64,000 nt of DNA from Pseudomonas sp. DTU12.3 (GCF_004124275.1 NZ_CP027218.1:5465001-5529000), one strand, 5' to 3'. Shown: positions 43,220 to 51,534, counted from the stretch's first letter. Notes: a model not told the origin generated them from the sequence alone. A program made the numbers and translations.

Positions 43220-44437
43220 ATGGCGGTCAAGGCAGCGAAAATCAGCATCTATGCCTGGGAAGGCACGGACCGCAAAGGCAGCAAGGTCACCGGGGAACTG
43301 AGCGGGCAAAATCCCGCACTGATCAAGGCGCAGCTGCGCAAACAGGGGATCAACCCTGGCAAGGTACGCAAGAAGTCCGCCTCTTTGCTGAGTTTCGGCA
43401 AACGCATCAAGGCGCAGGACATCGCCCTGTTCACCCGCCAGATGGCGACCATGATGAAGGCCGGCGTGCCGCTGTTGCAGTCGTTCGACATCATTGGCGA
43501 AGGCTTCGAAAACCCGGCCATGCGCAAACTGGTGGACGACGTGAAACAGGAAGTCGCGGCCGGTAACAGCTTCGCCACGGCCCTGCGCAAGAAGCCACAA
43601 TATTTCGACGAGTTGTATTGCAACCTCGTCGATGCCGGCGAGCAGTCCGGCGCCCTCGACACGCTGCTCGAGCGCGTCGCGACCTATAAGGAGAAAAGCG
43701 AACGCCTGAAGGCCAAGATCAAGAAAGCCATGACCTACCCGTCGGCGGTGTTATTGGTCGCGGCCGTGGTGACCGGGATTCTGCTGGTAAAAGTGGTGCC
43801 GCAATTCCAGTCGGTATTTTCCGGTTTCGGCGCCGAGTTGCCCGCCTTTACCCTGATGGTCATCAGCCTGTCGGCGTTCATGCAGCAATGGTGGTGGGCG
43901 ATCCTCGGCGTATTGGTGGTGGCGATTTTCGGCACCCGTCATGCGCTGAAAACATCTCAGGCCTTGCGCGACCGCAAAGACACCTGGCTGCTGAAACTGC
44001 CCTTGGTCGGCACGCTGCTGTACAAGTCTGCCGTCGCCCGCTTCGCCCGCACCCTGTCGACGACGTTCGCCGCCGGTGTGCCGCTGGTCGAGGCGCTCGA
44101 CTCGGTTGCGGGTGCCACCGGCAACGTGGTGTTCAAACGCGCGGTGCTGCGGATTCGTCAGGACGTCTCGACCGGTATGCAGCTGAATTTTTCCATGCGC
44201 TCCACCGGGGTCTTTCCCAATATGGCCGTGCAGATGACCGCGATCGGCGAAGAGTCCGGTGCGCTGGACGAGATGCTCGACAAGGTCGCCGGGTTTTACG
44301 AAGAGGAAGTGGATAACATGGTCGACAACCTCACCAGCCTCATGGAGCCATTCATCATGGTGGTGCTGGGGGTGATCGTCGGCGGGTTGGTCGTGGCCAT
44401 GTACTTGCCGATCTTCCAACTCGGCTCAGCGATCTGA
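43220..44437 (+). CDS. pilC: Type IV pilus inner-membrane platform protein PilC
   Basis: PilC is the membrane platform on which PilB and PilT act. The 405-residue protein has two GspF/PilC cytoplasmic domains with the family start LFTRQMATMMKAGVPLLQSF and the repeat AVARFARTLSTTFAAGVPLVEAL, and three membrane segments (about 170-190, 215-235 and 370-395). It lies two bases after pilB and one base before pilD, so pilBCD is one operon. Confidence 0.96.
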   Translation: MAVKAAKISIYAWEGTDRKGSKVTGELSGQNPALIKAQLRKQGINPGKVRKKSASLLSFGKRIKAQDIALFTRQMATMMKAGVPLLQSFDIIGEGFENPAMRKLVDDVKQEVAAGNSFATALRKKPQYFDELYCNLVDAGEQSGALDTLLERVATYKEKSERLKAKIKKAMTYPSAVLLVAAVVTGILLVKVVPQFQSVFSGFGAELPAFTLMVISLSAFMQQWWWAILGVLVVAIFGTRHALKTSQALRDRKDTWLLKLPLVGTLLYKSAVARFARTLSTTFAAGVPLVEALDSVAGATGNVVFKRAVLRIRQDVSTGMQLNFSMRSTGVFPNMAVQMTAIGEESGALDEMLDKVAGFYEEEVDNMVDNLTSLMEPFIMVVLGVIVGGLVVAMYLPIFQLGSAI

Positions 44438-44438
44438 C

Positions 44439-45311
44439 ATGCCTATCGACGAACTGTTTGCCCTGTATCCGCTGGCCTTTGTTTGCACCGCGTTGCTGCT
44501 CGGCCTGGTGGTCGGCAGCTTCCTCAACGTGTTGATCTGGCGTCTGCCGAAAATGCTTGAGCGCGATTGGCGTCAGCAGGCCCACGACGTATTGGGCTTG
44601 CCTGCCGAACCACCGCTGCCCACCTACAACCTGATGCTGCCGCACTCCGAATGCCCGCATTGCGCGCATCGAATTCGCGCCTGGGAAAACATTCCGCTGC
44701 TCAGTTATCTGGCGCTGCGCGGACGTTGCTCAGCCTGCGCGGCAGCGATCAGCAAACGTTATCCACTGACCGAACTGGCCTGCGGCTTGCTCTCGGCATT
44801 CATCGCCTGGCATTTCGGTTTTGGCTGGCCGGCCGCTCTGCTGATCTTCCTCAGCTGGGGGTTGCTGGCGATGAGCTTGATCGACGTCGAGCATCAACTG
44901 CTGCCCGATGTGCTGGTGCTGCCGTTGCTGTGGCTGGGTTTGATCGTCAACAGTTTCGGCCTGTTCGTGCCGCTGCATGACGCCTTGTGGGGCACCGTCG
45001 CCGGGTACATGGCGCTGTGGTCGGTGTTCTGGCTGTTCAAGTTGCTGACCGGCAAGGACGGCATGGGCCATGGCGATTTCAAGCTGCTGGCGTTGTTCGG
45101 CGCCTGGGGCGGTTGGCAGATTCTGCCGCTGACGATTCTGCTGTCGTCGTTGGTGGGCGCGGTGATCGGGGTGATTCTGTTGCGTTTGCGCGCGCAGGAA
45201 ACCTCCACGCCAATCCCTTTCGGTCCCTATCTGGCAATTGCCGGCTGGATTGCCATGCTCTGGGGTGGTCAAATAACCGACTTCTATTGGCAGTTTGTCG
45301 GTTTGAAATGA
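44439..45311 (+). CDS. pilD: Prepilin peptidase / N-methyltransferase PilD
   Basis: PilD cleaves prepilin leaders and N-methylates the new N-terminal Phe; it also serves type II secretion. The 290-residue membrane protein carries the four cysteines C72, C75, C97 and C100 of the methyltransferase loop and the two aspartates of the bilobed protease, D149 in SLIDVEHQLLPD and D212 in GMGHGDFKLL. Substrates in this window are PilA (cut after G6) and PilE (after G7). It overlaps coaE by four bases. Confidence 0.96.
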   Translation: MPIDELFALYPLAFVCTALLLGLVVGSFLNVLIWRLPKMLERDWRQQAHDVLGLPAEPPLPTYNLMLPHSECPHCAHRIRAWENIPLLSYLALRGRCSACAAAISKRYPLTELACGLLSAFIAWHFGFGWPAALLIFLSWGLLAMSLIDVEHQLLPDVLVLPLLWLGLIVNSFGLFVPLHDALWGTVAGYMALWSVFWLFKLLTGKDGMGHGDFKLLALFGAWGGWQILPLTILLSSLVGAVIGVILLRLRAQETSTPIPFGPYLAIAGWIAMLWGGQITDFYWQFVGLK

Positions 45312-45931
45312 ATACCCCTGTGGAAAAACCCTGGATTCTCGGCCTGACCGGCGGCATTGGCAGCGGCAAAAGCGCGGCGGCCCAGCACTTCATCGACCTT
45401 GGCATCCATGTTGTGGATGCCGATCATGCGGCGCGCTGGGTGGTCGAACCGGGACGCCCGGCGCTGGCGAAGATTGCCGAACATTTCGGCCCCGGCGTGT
45501 TACAAGCTGACGGCACACTCGACCGTGCGGCCTTGCGCAAACTGATCTTCGAGATTGCAGAGGAGCGCCGCTGGCTCGAAGCCCTGTTGCATCCGTTGAT
45601 CGCCGAAGAGATCGCCCATCATCTGGCGCTGGCAAAATCGCCTTACGCGATTCTGGTTTCGCCGCTGTTGATCGAGTCCGGGCAATACGCGATGACCCAG
45701 CGCATCCTGGTCATCGATGCCCCGCAACAACTGCAGATCGAACGCACCTTGCAGCGTGACCAGACCAGCGAACAGCAGGTTCAGGCGATCCTCAAGGCGC
45801 AATCCAGCCGTGAAGACCGCGTGAGCCGTGCCGACGATGTGGTGGTCAACGACCGCGACCTCGCTTGGCTGCAGAGCGAAGTCGAGCGTCTGCATCACTT
45901 TTACCTGACTTTATCCGGAGGCCAAGCATGA
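45308..45931 (+). CDS. coaE: Dephospho-CoA kinase
   Basis: CoaE phosphorylates dephospho-CoA in the last step of coenzyme A synthesis. The 207-residue protein has the P-loop GGIGSGKS at 15-22, then VVDADHAARWV with the substrate-binding aspartate, and the lid region RVSRADDVVVND. The ATG at 45308 lies inside the pilD stop, and its end overlaps yacG by four bases. The pilD-coaE-yacG order is conserved in gammaproteobacteria. Confidence 0.96.
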   Translation: MNTPVEKPWILGLTGGIGSGKSAAAQHFIDLGIHVVDADHAARWVVEPGRPALAKIAEHFGPGVLQADGTLDRAALRKLIFEIAEERRWLEALLHPLIAEEIAHHLALAKSPYAILVSPLLIESGQYAMTQRILVIDAPQQLQIERTLQRDQTSEQQVQAILKAQSSREDRVSRADDVVVNDRDLAWLQSEVERLHHFYLTLSGGQA

Positions 45932-46128
45932 GCCAGATCCCCACCGTTGAATGCCCAACCTGCGGCGCCCCCGTGGAATTCACGCCTGAAAGCGAATTTC
46001 GTCCATTCTGCTCCGCGCGCTGCAAACTGATCGACCTCGGCGCCTGGGCCTCTGAAGAACACAAGATTCCAGTCGCACCGGATGCCGAGGACGAAATGTT
46101 TTCCGGGGACTTCGACCCGCGTCACTGA
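45928..46128 (+). CDS. yacG: DNA gyrase inhibitor YacG
   Basis: YacG is a small zinc protein that binds GyrB and inhibits gyrase. At 66 residues it has the four zinc ligands C9, C12, C28 and C32 (CPTCG, CSARC) and the conserved KLIDLGAWASEEHKIP segment. It is translationally coupled to coaE by an ATGA overlap. Its end is seven bases from the convergent gene at 46135. Confidence 0.95.
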   Translation: MSQIPTVECPTCGAPVEFTPESEFRPFCSARCKLIDLGAWASEEHKIPVAPDAEDEMFSGDFDPRH

Positions 46129-46134
46129 TCCCGT

Positions 46135-46350
46135 TCAGGGGCGCATAAAGCCGTAGTCCTGATCGTCGTCGAGGTTTTCCGCGAGAAAGCGCAATTCGTC
46201 GGCCAGGTCTTCGGCGTTGCGCACGGCCTTGCTTTGTTGCACCACCGCACTGAGCAAAGCGCGCAAACTCAAGCCGGGGTCAAACCCCACCTCCTGCGCC
46301 ATGTCCAGACTTTGCCGGGTTTCCTGCCTCGCCCACTCGTAAACACTCAT
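46135..46350 (-). CDS. Conserved hypothetical small acidic protein
   Basis: A 71-residue soluble acidic protein starting MSVYEWARQETRQSLDMAQEVG, predicted helical, without signal or membrane segment. I do not recognise a named family. The same small gene is found beside yacG in P. aeruginosa, which supports it as real. The start at ATG 46348-46350 is chosen because longer frames run into the membrane protein gene upstream. Confidence 0.7.
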   Translation of the reverse strand: MSVYEWARQETRQSLDMAQEVGFDPGLSLRALLSAVVQQSKAVRNAEDLADELRFLAENLDDDQDYGFMRP

Positions 46351-46415
46351 GCCGCTGCTCCTGAAGGGATTTGCGCGAGCATGAAATTTCCCGTGGATGG
46401 CCGGTTTGATGTGGA

Positions 46416-47105
46416 TCAAGACTTCGGATCGTCGTCCTTCCACGGCGCCGAAAGGTAGCGGGTGCGGTTGAAAGTCTCCAGCCATTCCGGGCAGAACACC
46501 ACCAGGGCGCTGATGACCATGCCGTTGATGAACGCCTCGGGGAAAATGATCAGCCACAGGTAACCGATGAAGTCCTCGAGCCATTCCGGCAGGGCGAAGA
46601 GACCGTCGTACCAGAGCAGCGTCAGGCTCAAAAGCAGGCAAAACAACGCCGACAGCGCGGCAGCCAGAAACCCCGAACAGAAAATATAAACGAAGGGATT
46701 CCGCGGCTGCGCACGTTCGACCAGAATCGCCACGCACTCGGTGATCAGCACGGGCAGCAAAATAAACAATGAGCCGTTGGCCCCCATCGCCGCGAGATCC
46801 TGACGCCCGAGCAACACCAGACCGATTTGCGCCACCAGCCCGCCGACAATCGCCAAGGGCCAGTCCAGCAGCAAGGTCACCGCCGTCATACCGATAAAGT
46901 GATACGACACGCCGGTGTCGAAATCCCTGCGCACCAGCCACAGCAGAAACAACGCGAACACCGTGCCGAACAACAGGTGTTGACGACGACTGTCACTGAA
47001 CAACTCGAGCCACGGCGCCCTCAAGACCGCCCAGAGCAGCGCCGGCAAGTAAATCAGCCAACCGAATGTCAGACTCTCCGTCGAAAGCAGTTCAGCCCCG
47101 ATCAT
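46416..47105 (-). CDS. Energy-coupling factor ABC transporter permease (CbiM-like)
   Basis: A 229-residue membrane protein with about seven hydrophobic segments, resembling the CbiM-type S/permease component of energy-coupling factor transporters, which take up cobalt or nickel. Family-like features are YHFIGMTAVTLLLDWPLAIVGG and the C-terminal FPEAFINGMVISALVVF. No EcfA ATPase or EcfT gene is adjacent, and the N-terminal metal-binding histidine expected at position 2 of CbiM is not evident, so the substrate is open. Confidence 0.75.
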   Translation of the reverse strand: MIGAELLSTESLTFGWLIYLPALLWAVLRAPWLELFSDSRRQHLLFGTVFALFLLWLVRRDFDTGVSYHFIGMTAVTLLLDWPLAIVGGLVAQIGLVLLGRQDLAAMGANGSLFILLPVLITECVAILVERAQPRNPFVYIFCSGFLAAALSALFCLLLSLTLLWYDGLFALPEWLEDFIGYLWLIIFPEAFINGMVISALVVFCPEWLETFNRTRYLSAPWKDDDPKS

Positions 47106-47135
47106 GACTCCCTCACCTTTCTGCGCACGTCCCCC

Positions 47136-47214
47136 GTAGGAGCTGCCGCAGGCTGCGATCTTTTGATCTTGTTCTTTTTACAGTCAAAAGATCGCAGCCT
47201 TCGGCAGCTCCTAC
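47136..47214. repeat. Paired REP element, type A
   Basis: Inverted GTAGGAGCTGCCGCAGGCTG copies around an AT-rich spacer, between divergent genes at 47105 and 47285. Confidence 0.91.
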
Positions 47215-47284
47215 AAGGGCGAGGTGAGCGGGCGGTGCAAGCAAAGCTTTCAGCTTGTCGCATTTGGACGCTAAGCTTGGGCCT

Positions 47285-47911
47285 ATGGATGACTCAGATT
47301 ATTTACGCCTGCTGACCATCGCGGCCGAGCAGGCCAACGCGTTCCTGTCCAATGCCCGCAAATGGGAGCGTGAGCGTTGGGTTTGCCAGCGCCTGCTGCA
47401 AGGCTTGAATATTCCCTACCGCGTCGACGAATTCGCGCCGGCCGGTGAACCGCCGGACGTGCTGTTTCGCGAGGCCAATTTCGAAGTGTTCTTCGTCCTC
47501 GATGAGGGGCGTCGGCTCAATGACGAATGGCGCGATGAGTTGCAGCGCCGCCGCAGCGCGTTTTCTCTCAGCCAACTGGTTCGCCGCGAAGCCAAGCCCA
47601 AGCGAATACCGGCCAATGAATTCCTCATGCGACTGGCACCGACCTTGCGCAAAAAAGCTCACAACTACAAAGAGCGCGGCATGGACCTCGGTGAACTGGA
47701 CATCATCGCCTTCGCCAGCCTCAAGCGCGAAGTGCTCGACTTGAACAGCCACTTCCCGCCGCCCACCGAATATTTGCGTCAGGGCTGGCGCTCGTTGTCG
47801 CTCGTCGGCCCGACCTTCGCCCGCGTGCTGTTCGCTCACCCGGACGCGCCGGACTTTCTGCGCAGTAACCTTGGCCGCAGCATCGTCTTCGATGTCGGGA
47901 TCAGCCTGTGA
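47285..47911 (+). CDS. DUF1780 domain-containing protein
   Basis: A 208-residue soluble protein of the pseudomonad DUF1780 family, function unknown. Features are NARKWERERWVCQRLL near the start and a central acidic/basic core (FEVFFVLDEGRRLNDEWRDEL) that could suit a nuclease fold, though I cannot show an active site. The ATG at 47285 gives the family N-terminus MDDSDYLRLLTI. It overlaps the MOSC gene by four bases. Confidence 0.85.
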   Translation: MDDSDYLRLLTIAAEQANAFLSNARKWERERWVCQRLLQGLNIPYRVDEFAPAGEPPDVLFREANFEVFFVLDEGRRLNDEWRDELQRRRSAFSLSQLVRREAKPKRIPANEFLMRLAPTLRKKAHNYKERGMDLGELDIIAFASLKREVLDLNSHFPPPTEYLRQGWRSLSLVGPTFARVLFAHPDAPDFLRSNLGRSIVFDVGISL

Positions 47912-48435
47912 CACCACTTCAGCAATTGATCGCGGATGTGCCGCAGACCGGATGTGTACGCTGGATCGGCGTGCGCCCCGAGTCCCGGGGGCCGATGATC
48001 GAACTGGATGCGGTGGAAGCGCGGCTGGAAGCAGGGCTGACCGGCGACCACGCCCGCCCCGGTGTGCGTAATGCGCGCCAGGTGACGCTGATCCAGTTCG
48101 AACACCTGGCGGTGATCAACGCATTGATGGGGCGCCCAGACGATCAACCGGTGAAACCTGAAGATCTGCGGCGTAATCTCGTTATCAGCGGTATCAATCT
48201 GTTTAGTCTGAAAGGTCGGCGCTTTCGCATCGGTCAGGCAATATTCGAAACCACGGGCTGGTGTCAGCCTTGCGCACGCCTGCAGAACAACCTTGGCCCC
48301 GGCACCTTTCAGGCCGTGCGCGGGCATGGCGGAATTACTGCGCGAGTGTTACAAAGCGGGATCATTCGCCTCGAAGACAGGGTGAGCGTCGAGCCGGTTC
48401 CGGACAGCGGCTATGCTCCGTTCAACCCCGGATAA
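47908..48435 (+). CDS. MOSC domain-containing protein
   Basis: A 175-residue MOSC-domain protein. The domain binds the molybdenum cofactor or handles sulfur, with the conserved cysteine in TGWCQPCARL and the RRNLVISGINL segment. The start is GTG 47908 inside the end of the DUF1780 gene, so the two are coupled. The substrate is unknown; small MOSC proteins of this kind can reduce N-hydroxylated compounds, which I mention as family knowledge only. Confidence 0.87.
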   Translation: MTPLQQLIADVPQTGCVRWIGVRPESRGPMIELDAVEARLEAGLTGDHARPGVRNARQVTLIQFEHLAVINALMGRPDDQPVKPEDLRRNLVISGINLFSLKGRRFRIGQAIFETTGWCQPCARLQNNLGPGTFQAVRGHGGITARVLQSGIIRLEDRVSVEPVPDSGYAPFNPG

Positions 48436-48486
48436 AAACCGCTGTAGCTTGCGCCCATTCAGCAACGTCTACCTGACGAGGCAATT

Positions 48487-48660
48487 ATGACCAGCCGCCT
48501 GAACCCCGAAGACCAGAAACATGTCGAAGAGTACCTGCAACTGTCCCAACACCGAGTCGAGCGCCGGCCATTCCGGCCGTGGATGCTCCTCGTGCTGGTG
48601 CTGGCAGTGACCATTGGTCTGGGCCTGTTGAGCCGATTTATCAGTTACCTGACGCTATGA
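48487..48660 (+). CDS. DUF3094 small membrane protein
   Basis: A 57-residue protein: a charged N-terminal half (MTSRLNPEDQKHVEEYLQLS) and one membrane helix (PWMLLVLVLAVTIGLGLLS) near the C-terminus. It matches the DUF3094 family, unknown in function and common in Pseudomonas. GACGAGG lies before its ATG. It sits between the MOSC gene and ndh, with the same order in related genomes. Confidence 0.82.
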   Translation: MTSRLNPEDQKHVEEYLQLSQHRVERRPFRPWMLLVLVLAVTIGLGLLSRFISYLTL

Positions 48661-48726
48661 GCAGCCTGGCGCTCGCTTGGGTAATGACGACAAAGATTTC
48701 CTTTAAAAACCTTGCGAGTTATCCCT

Positions 48727-50025
48727 ATGTCCCATCGTATTGTTATTGTCGGCGGCGGCGCCGGCGGCCTGGAGTTGGCTACCCGTCTGGGTAAGACTCT
48801 GGGCAAGCGCGGCACGGCCAGCGTGATGCTGGTCGACGCCAACCTGACGCACATCTGGAAGCCTTTGCTGCACGAAGTGGCCGCCGGATCGCTGAACTCC
48901 TCCGAAGACGAACTCAACTATGTTGCCCAGGCGAAATGGAACCACTTCGAGTTCCAGCTGGGGCGCATGAGCGGGCTTGATCGTGCGCAGAAGAAAATCC
49001 AGCTAGCGGCGACCTACGACGAAAACGGCGTCGAGCTCGTCCCGGCGCGTGAAGTGCAATACGACTCGCTGGTGATCAGCGTCGGCAGCACCACCAACGA
49101 TTTCGGCACTCAGGGTGCGGCGCAACACTGCCTGTTCCTCGATACCCGCAAACAGGCCGAGCGCTTCCACCAGCAACTGCTCAATCACTATCTGCGTGCA
49201 CATGCCGGCCAGACCGACGTGATCGAGCAGATCAGCGTGGCCATCGTCGGCGCGGGCGCCACAGGCGTCGAGCTGGCGGCAGAACTGCACAACGCGGCGC
49301 ATGAATTGGCCGCTTATGGCCTGGACCGGATCAAACCGGAAAACATGCACATCACCCTGATCGAAGCCGGCCCACGGGTGTTGCCAGCCCTGCCCGAGCG
49401 CATCAGCGGACCGGTGCACAAGACGCTGGAGAAACTCGGGGTCAATGTCATGACCAACGCATCGGTCAGCGAAGTGACCGCAGACAGTTTGATCACTGCC
49501 GACGGCAACGAGATCAAGGCCAGCCTGAAAGTCTGGGCTGCCGGTATCCGTGCGCCGGGTTTCCTCAAGGACATCGACGGCCTGGAAACCAATCGCATCA
49601 ATCAACTGCAAGTGCTGCCGACCCTGCAAACCACCCGTGACGAAAACATCTTCGCTTTCGGCGACTGCGCAGCCTGCCCACAACCGGGCACCGATCGCAA
49701 CGTGCCACCGCGTGCACAAGCAGCGCACCAACAGGCCTCCTTGCTGGCCAAATCGCTGAAACTGCGCATCGAAGGCAAGACCCTGCCGGAATACAAGTAC
49801 ACCGACTACGGCTCGCTGATCTCGCTGTCGCGTTTCTCGGCTGTGGGTAACTTGATGGGCAACCTGACCGGCAGCGTGATGCTCGAAGGCTGGCTGGCAC
49901 GGATGTTTTACGTGTCGCTGTACCGCATGCACCAGATGGCGTTGTACGGGCCGTTTCGCACGGCGATGCTGATGCTGGGCAGCAAGATTGGTCGCGGCAC
50001 CGAGCCACGCCTGAAGCTGCATTGA
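48727..50025 (+). CDS. ndh: Type II NADH dehydrogenase
   Basis: NDH-2 passes electrons from NADH to quinone without pumping protons. The 432-residue flavoprotein has the FAD-binding GGGAGG (9-14), a second dinucleotide fold VAIVGAGATGVELAAEL near 170, the FAFGDCAACPQP motif closing the FAD site, and a C-terminal amphipathic region (MHQMALYGPFRTAMLML) that anchors it to the membrane. I chose ATG 48727 as the start of the Rossmann strand MSHRIVIVGG. Confidence 0.93.
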   Translation: MSHRIVIVGGGAGGLELATRLGKTLGKRGTASVMLVDANLTHIWKPLLHEVAAGSLNSSEDELNYVAQAKWNHFEFQLGRMSGLDRAQKKIQLAATYDENGVELVPAREVQYDSLVISVGSTTNDFGTQGAAQHCLFLDTRKQAERFHQQLLNHYLRAHAGQTDVIEQISVAIVGAGATGVELAAELHNAAHELAAYGLDRIKPENMHITLIEAGPRVLPALPERISGPVHKTLEKLGVNVMTNASVSEVTADSLITADGNEIKASLKVWAAGIRAPGFLKDIDGLETNRINQLQVLPTLQTTRDENIFAFGDCAACPQPGTDRNVPPRAQAAHQQASLLAKSLKLRIEGKTLPEYKYTDYGSLISLSRFSAVGNLMGNLTGSVMLEGWLARMFYVSLYRMHQMALYGPFRTAMLMLGSKIGRGTEPRLKLH

Positions 50026-50036
50026 TGCAGTAAAAC

Positions 50037-50124
50037 TGTGGGAGGGGCTTGCTCCCGAAGGCGGTGTGTCAGTCGACGTTAATGTTGCTGATATACAGCT
50101 TTCGCGAGCAAGCCCGCTCCCACA
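50037..50124. repeat. Paired REP element, type B, left copy degenerate
   Basis: The left copy has diverged (GTGGGAGGGGCTTGCTCCCG) while the right copy is canonical, between ndh and the EF-hand gene. Confidence 0.8.
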
Positions 50125-50319
50125 TTTGATTTTCATGTGATTGAAGATATGTGTCTGACTGTATCTTCGCCCCGCCCTTCGCAACTTCGCTTACAAACTC
50201 CCCCGCTGCGCGACACAGTCGCGATACACCGCCACCGCCTAATGGCCACACCCGAGCAACACCTGCTCAGGCAATCGTCCTTAACGTGTGGTTGCGCAGC
50301 GCAGCCCAGGAGAATGTAT

Positions 50320-50727
50320 ATGTCCCGTACTTCGACTCTCGGTAAAAAATCCATTGGCCTGATCGGCGCCGCGCTGGCTGGCGGTCTGATGCTGTCCGGC
50401 TCGGTATTCGCCGCGCAACCATTGGCCCAGGGTTACATGGTCGCTTCTGCAGAAACCTCGGTAAAAACCCCTGAAGGCAAATGTGGCGAAGGCAAGTGTG
50501 GCGATGCGTCGATGGCCAGGACTGACAGCGATGGCGACGGCAAGGTATCCCGGGCGGAGTTTCTGAAAGTGGCGCCGAAGTCTGATTTCGACAAGATCGA
50601 CACCAACCATGACGGTTTTATCGATGAGCAGGAGGCCTACAACAATGTGAAGGCCAACTTCGAAGCCAATGGCAAGAAAATGCCCAAGGGGCTGTTCGAA
50701 CATCTGAAAGATCAAGACGGCGCCTGA
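50320..50727 (+). CDS. Secreted EF-hand protein with EGKCG motifs
   Basis: A 135-residue exported protein. The signal peptide runs to about residue 31 (SGSVFA-A). Residues 52-61 read EGKCGEGKCG, followed by two EF-hand loops: D69-x-D71-x-D73...E80 and D94-x-N96-x-D98...E105, both complete, so calcium binding is likely. The EGKC repeat is the signature of RiPP precursors modified by MNIO (DUF692) enzymes, for example HvfA copper-binding peptides; no such enzyme is encoded here. The ATG at 50320 has AGGAG seven bases upstream; the ATG at 50314 is too close to it. Confidence 0.85.
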   Translation: MSRTSTLGKKSIGLIGAALAGGLMLSGSVFAAQPLAQGYMVASAETSVKTPEGKCGEGKCGDASMARTDSDGDGKVSRAEFLKVAPKSDFDKIDTNHDGFIDEQEAYNNVKANFEANGKKMPKGLFEHLKDQDGA

Positions 50728-50744
50728 TTGCCAGAAAAAACCAG

Positions 50745-50777
50745 GCCGCGCGCTCTTCCGGGTGGCGCGGCTTTTTT
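50745..50777 (+). terminator. Intrinsic terminator after the EF-hand gene
   Basis: GCCGCGC and GCGCGGC pair across a short loop and are followed by six T. Confidence 0.85.
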
Positions 50778-50807
50778 GCGCCTGCTGTCCGTCAGTAAAC
50801 GCCGGGC

Positions 50808-50844
50808 AAAAAAAATCCCCGTATCTTTCGATACGAGGATTTTT
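50808..50844 (-). terminator. Terminator after the last tRNA-Pro
   Basis: On the minus strand ATCCTCGTATC pairs with GATACGGGGAT and a run of T follows. It ends the tRNA cluster. Confidence 0.85.
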
Positions 50845-50848
50845 AATA

Positions 50849-50925
50849 TGGTCGGGGTAAGGGGATTCGAACTCCTGACATCCTGCTCCCAAAGCAGGCG
50901 CGCTACCGGACTGCGCTATACCCCG
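50849..50925 (-). tRNA. tRNA-Pro (TGG), second copy
   Basis: A 77-base cloverleaf with encoded CCA; acceptor CGGGGTA/TACCCCG, anticodon TGG in a CCTGC-TTTGGGA-GCAGG arm. It is identical to the tRNA-Pro at 51101. A T-rich terminator ends directly before its 5' end. Confidence 0.95.
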
Positions 50926-50926
50926 G

Positions 50927-50953
50927 TAAAAAAAAGGCGACCTTTCAGTCGCC
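50927..50953 (-). terminator. Intrinsic terminator between tRNA-Lys and the second tRNA-Pro
   Basis: On the minus strand AAGGCGAC and GTCGCCTT pair around CTGAAAG-like loop bases, followed by a run of T that stops two bases before the tRNA-Pro 5' end. Confidence 0.85.
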
Positions 50954-51019
50954 TTCTTCGATCAGCGCTTTTGGCCTCTGATCTTAAGATTCGATTCCAG
51001 CGTTAACTGGTTTCAAAAA

Positions 51020-51095
51020 TGGTGGGTCGTGTGGGATTCGAACCTACGACCAATTGGTTAAAAGCCAACTGCTCTACCAACTGAGCTAACGACCC
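51020..51095 (-). tRNA. tRNA-Lys (TTT)
   Basis: A 76-base cloverleaf with encoded CCA; acceptor GGGTCGT/ACGACCC, anticodon TTT in TTGGCTTTTAACCAA. Confidence 0.96.
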
Positions 51096-51100
51096 AAAAA

Positions 51101-51177
51101 TGGTCGGGGTAAGGGGATTCGAACTCCTGACATCCTGCTCCCAAAGCAGGCGCGCTACCGGACTGCGCTATACCCCG
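51101..51177 (-). tRNA. tRNA-Pro (TGG), first copy
   Basis: A 77-base cloverleaf with encoded CCA and anticodon TGG, nine bases downstream of tRNA-Asn. It is identical to the copy at 50849. Confidence 0.96.
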
Positions 51178-51186
51178 GCTTGAAAT

Positions 51187-51262
51187 TGGCTCCGTGACCA
51201 GGACTCGAACCTGGGACCCAATGATTAACAGTCATTTGCTCTACCGACTGAGCTATCACGGA
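51187..51262 (-). tRNA. tRNA-Asn (GTT)
   Basis: A 76-base cloverleaf with encoded CCA; acceptor TCCGTGA/TCACGGA, anticodon GTT in ATGACTGTTAATCAT. It is the first gene of the cluster. Confidence 0.96.
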
Positions 51263-51347
51263 ACTACATATTTCAATTTACAACTGTGAAACTTACTGCT
51301 TCCAGTCACTCGTTCGCATCGCTGCGTTCGTGTGTCTGAGGCGCGCT

Positions 51348-51375
51348 ATTCTACAACCTAGAACACCTCTGTCAA
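51348..51375 (-). promoter_or_regulatory. Promoter of the tRNA cluster
   Basis: On the minus strand TTGACA and TAGAAT are separated by 16 bases, followed by a GC-rich discriminator (AGCGCGCC), typical of stringently controlled tRNA genes. Confidence 0.82.
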
Positions 51376-51507
51376 CCCCCTAAATTGCTTTCAAGTTAAT
51401 GATTTGCAACTTATTTCAGATTTCAACTCAGTGAGCTGAGACCGTCTTGGCGACTGACTGCGGGGCGCACTTTACAAGCCTTTTCCTTTGAGTTCAACAG
51501 CCTAACG

Positions 51508-51534
51508 AAAAAAAAGGCCCCACAAGGTGGGGCC
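51508..51534 (-). terminator. Intrinsic terminator after clpB
   Basis: AGGCCCCA and TGGGGCCT pair and are followed by a run of eight T on the minus strand, 25 bases after the clpB stop. Confidence 0.92.

Noticed and set aside
50849..51262. The tRNA cluster as an integration site of a genomic island
   Set aside because: Both flanks are core genes, there is no integrase, and the second tRNA-Pro is a full copy rather than a 3' fragment.
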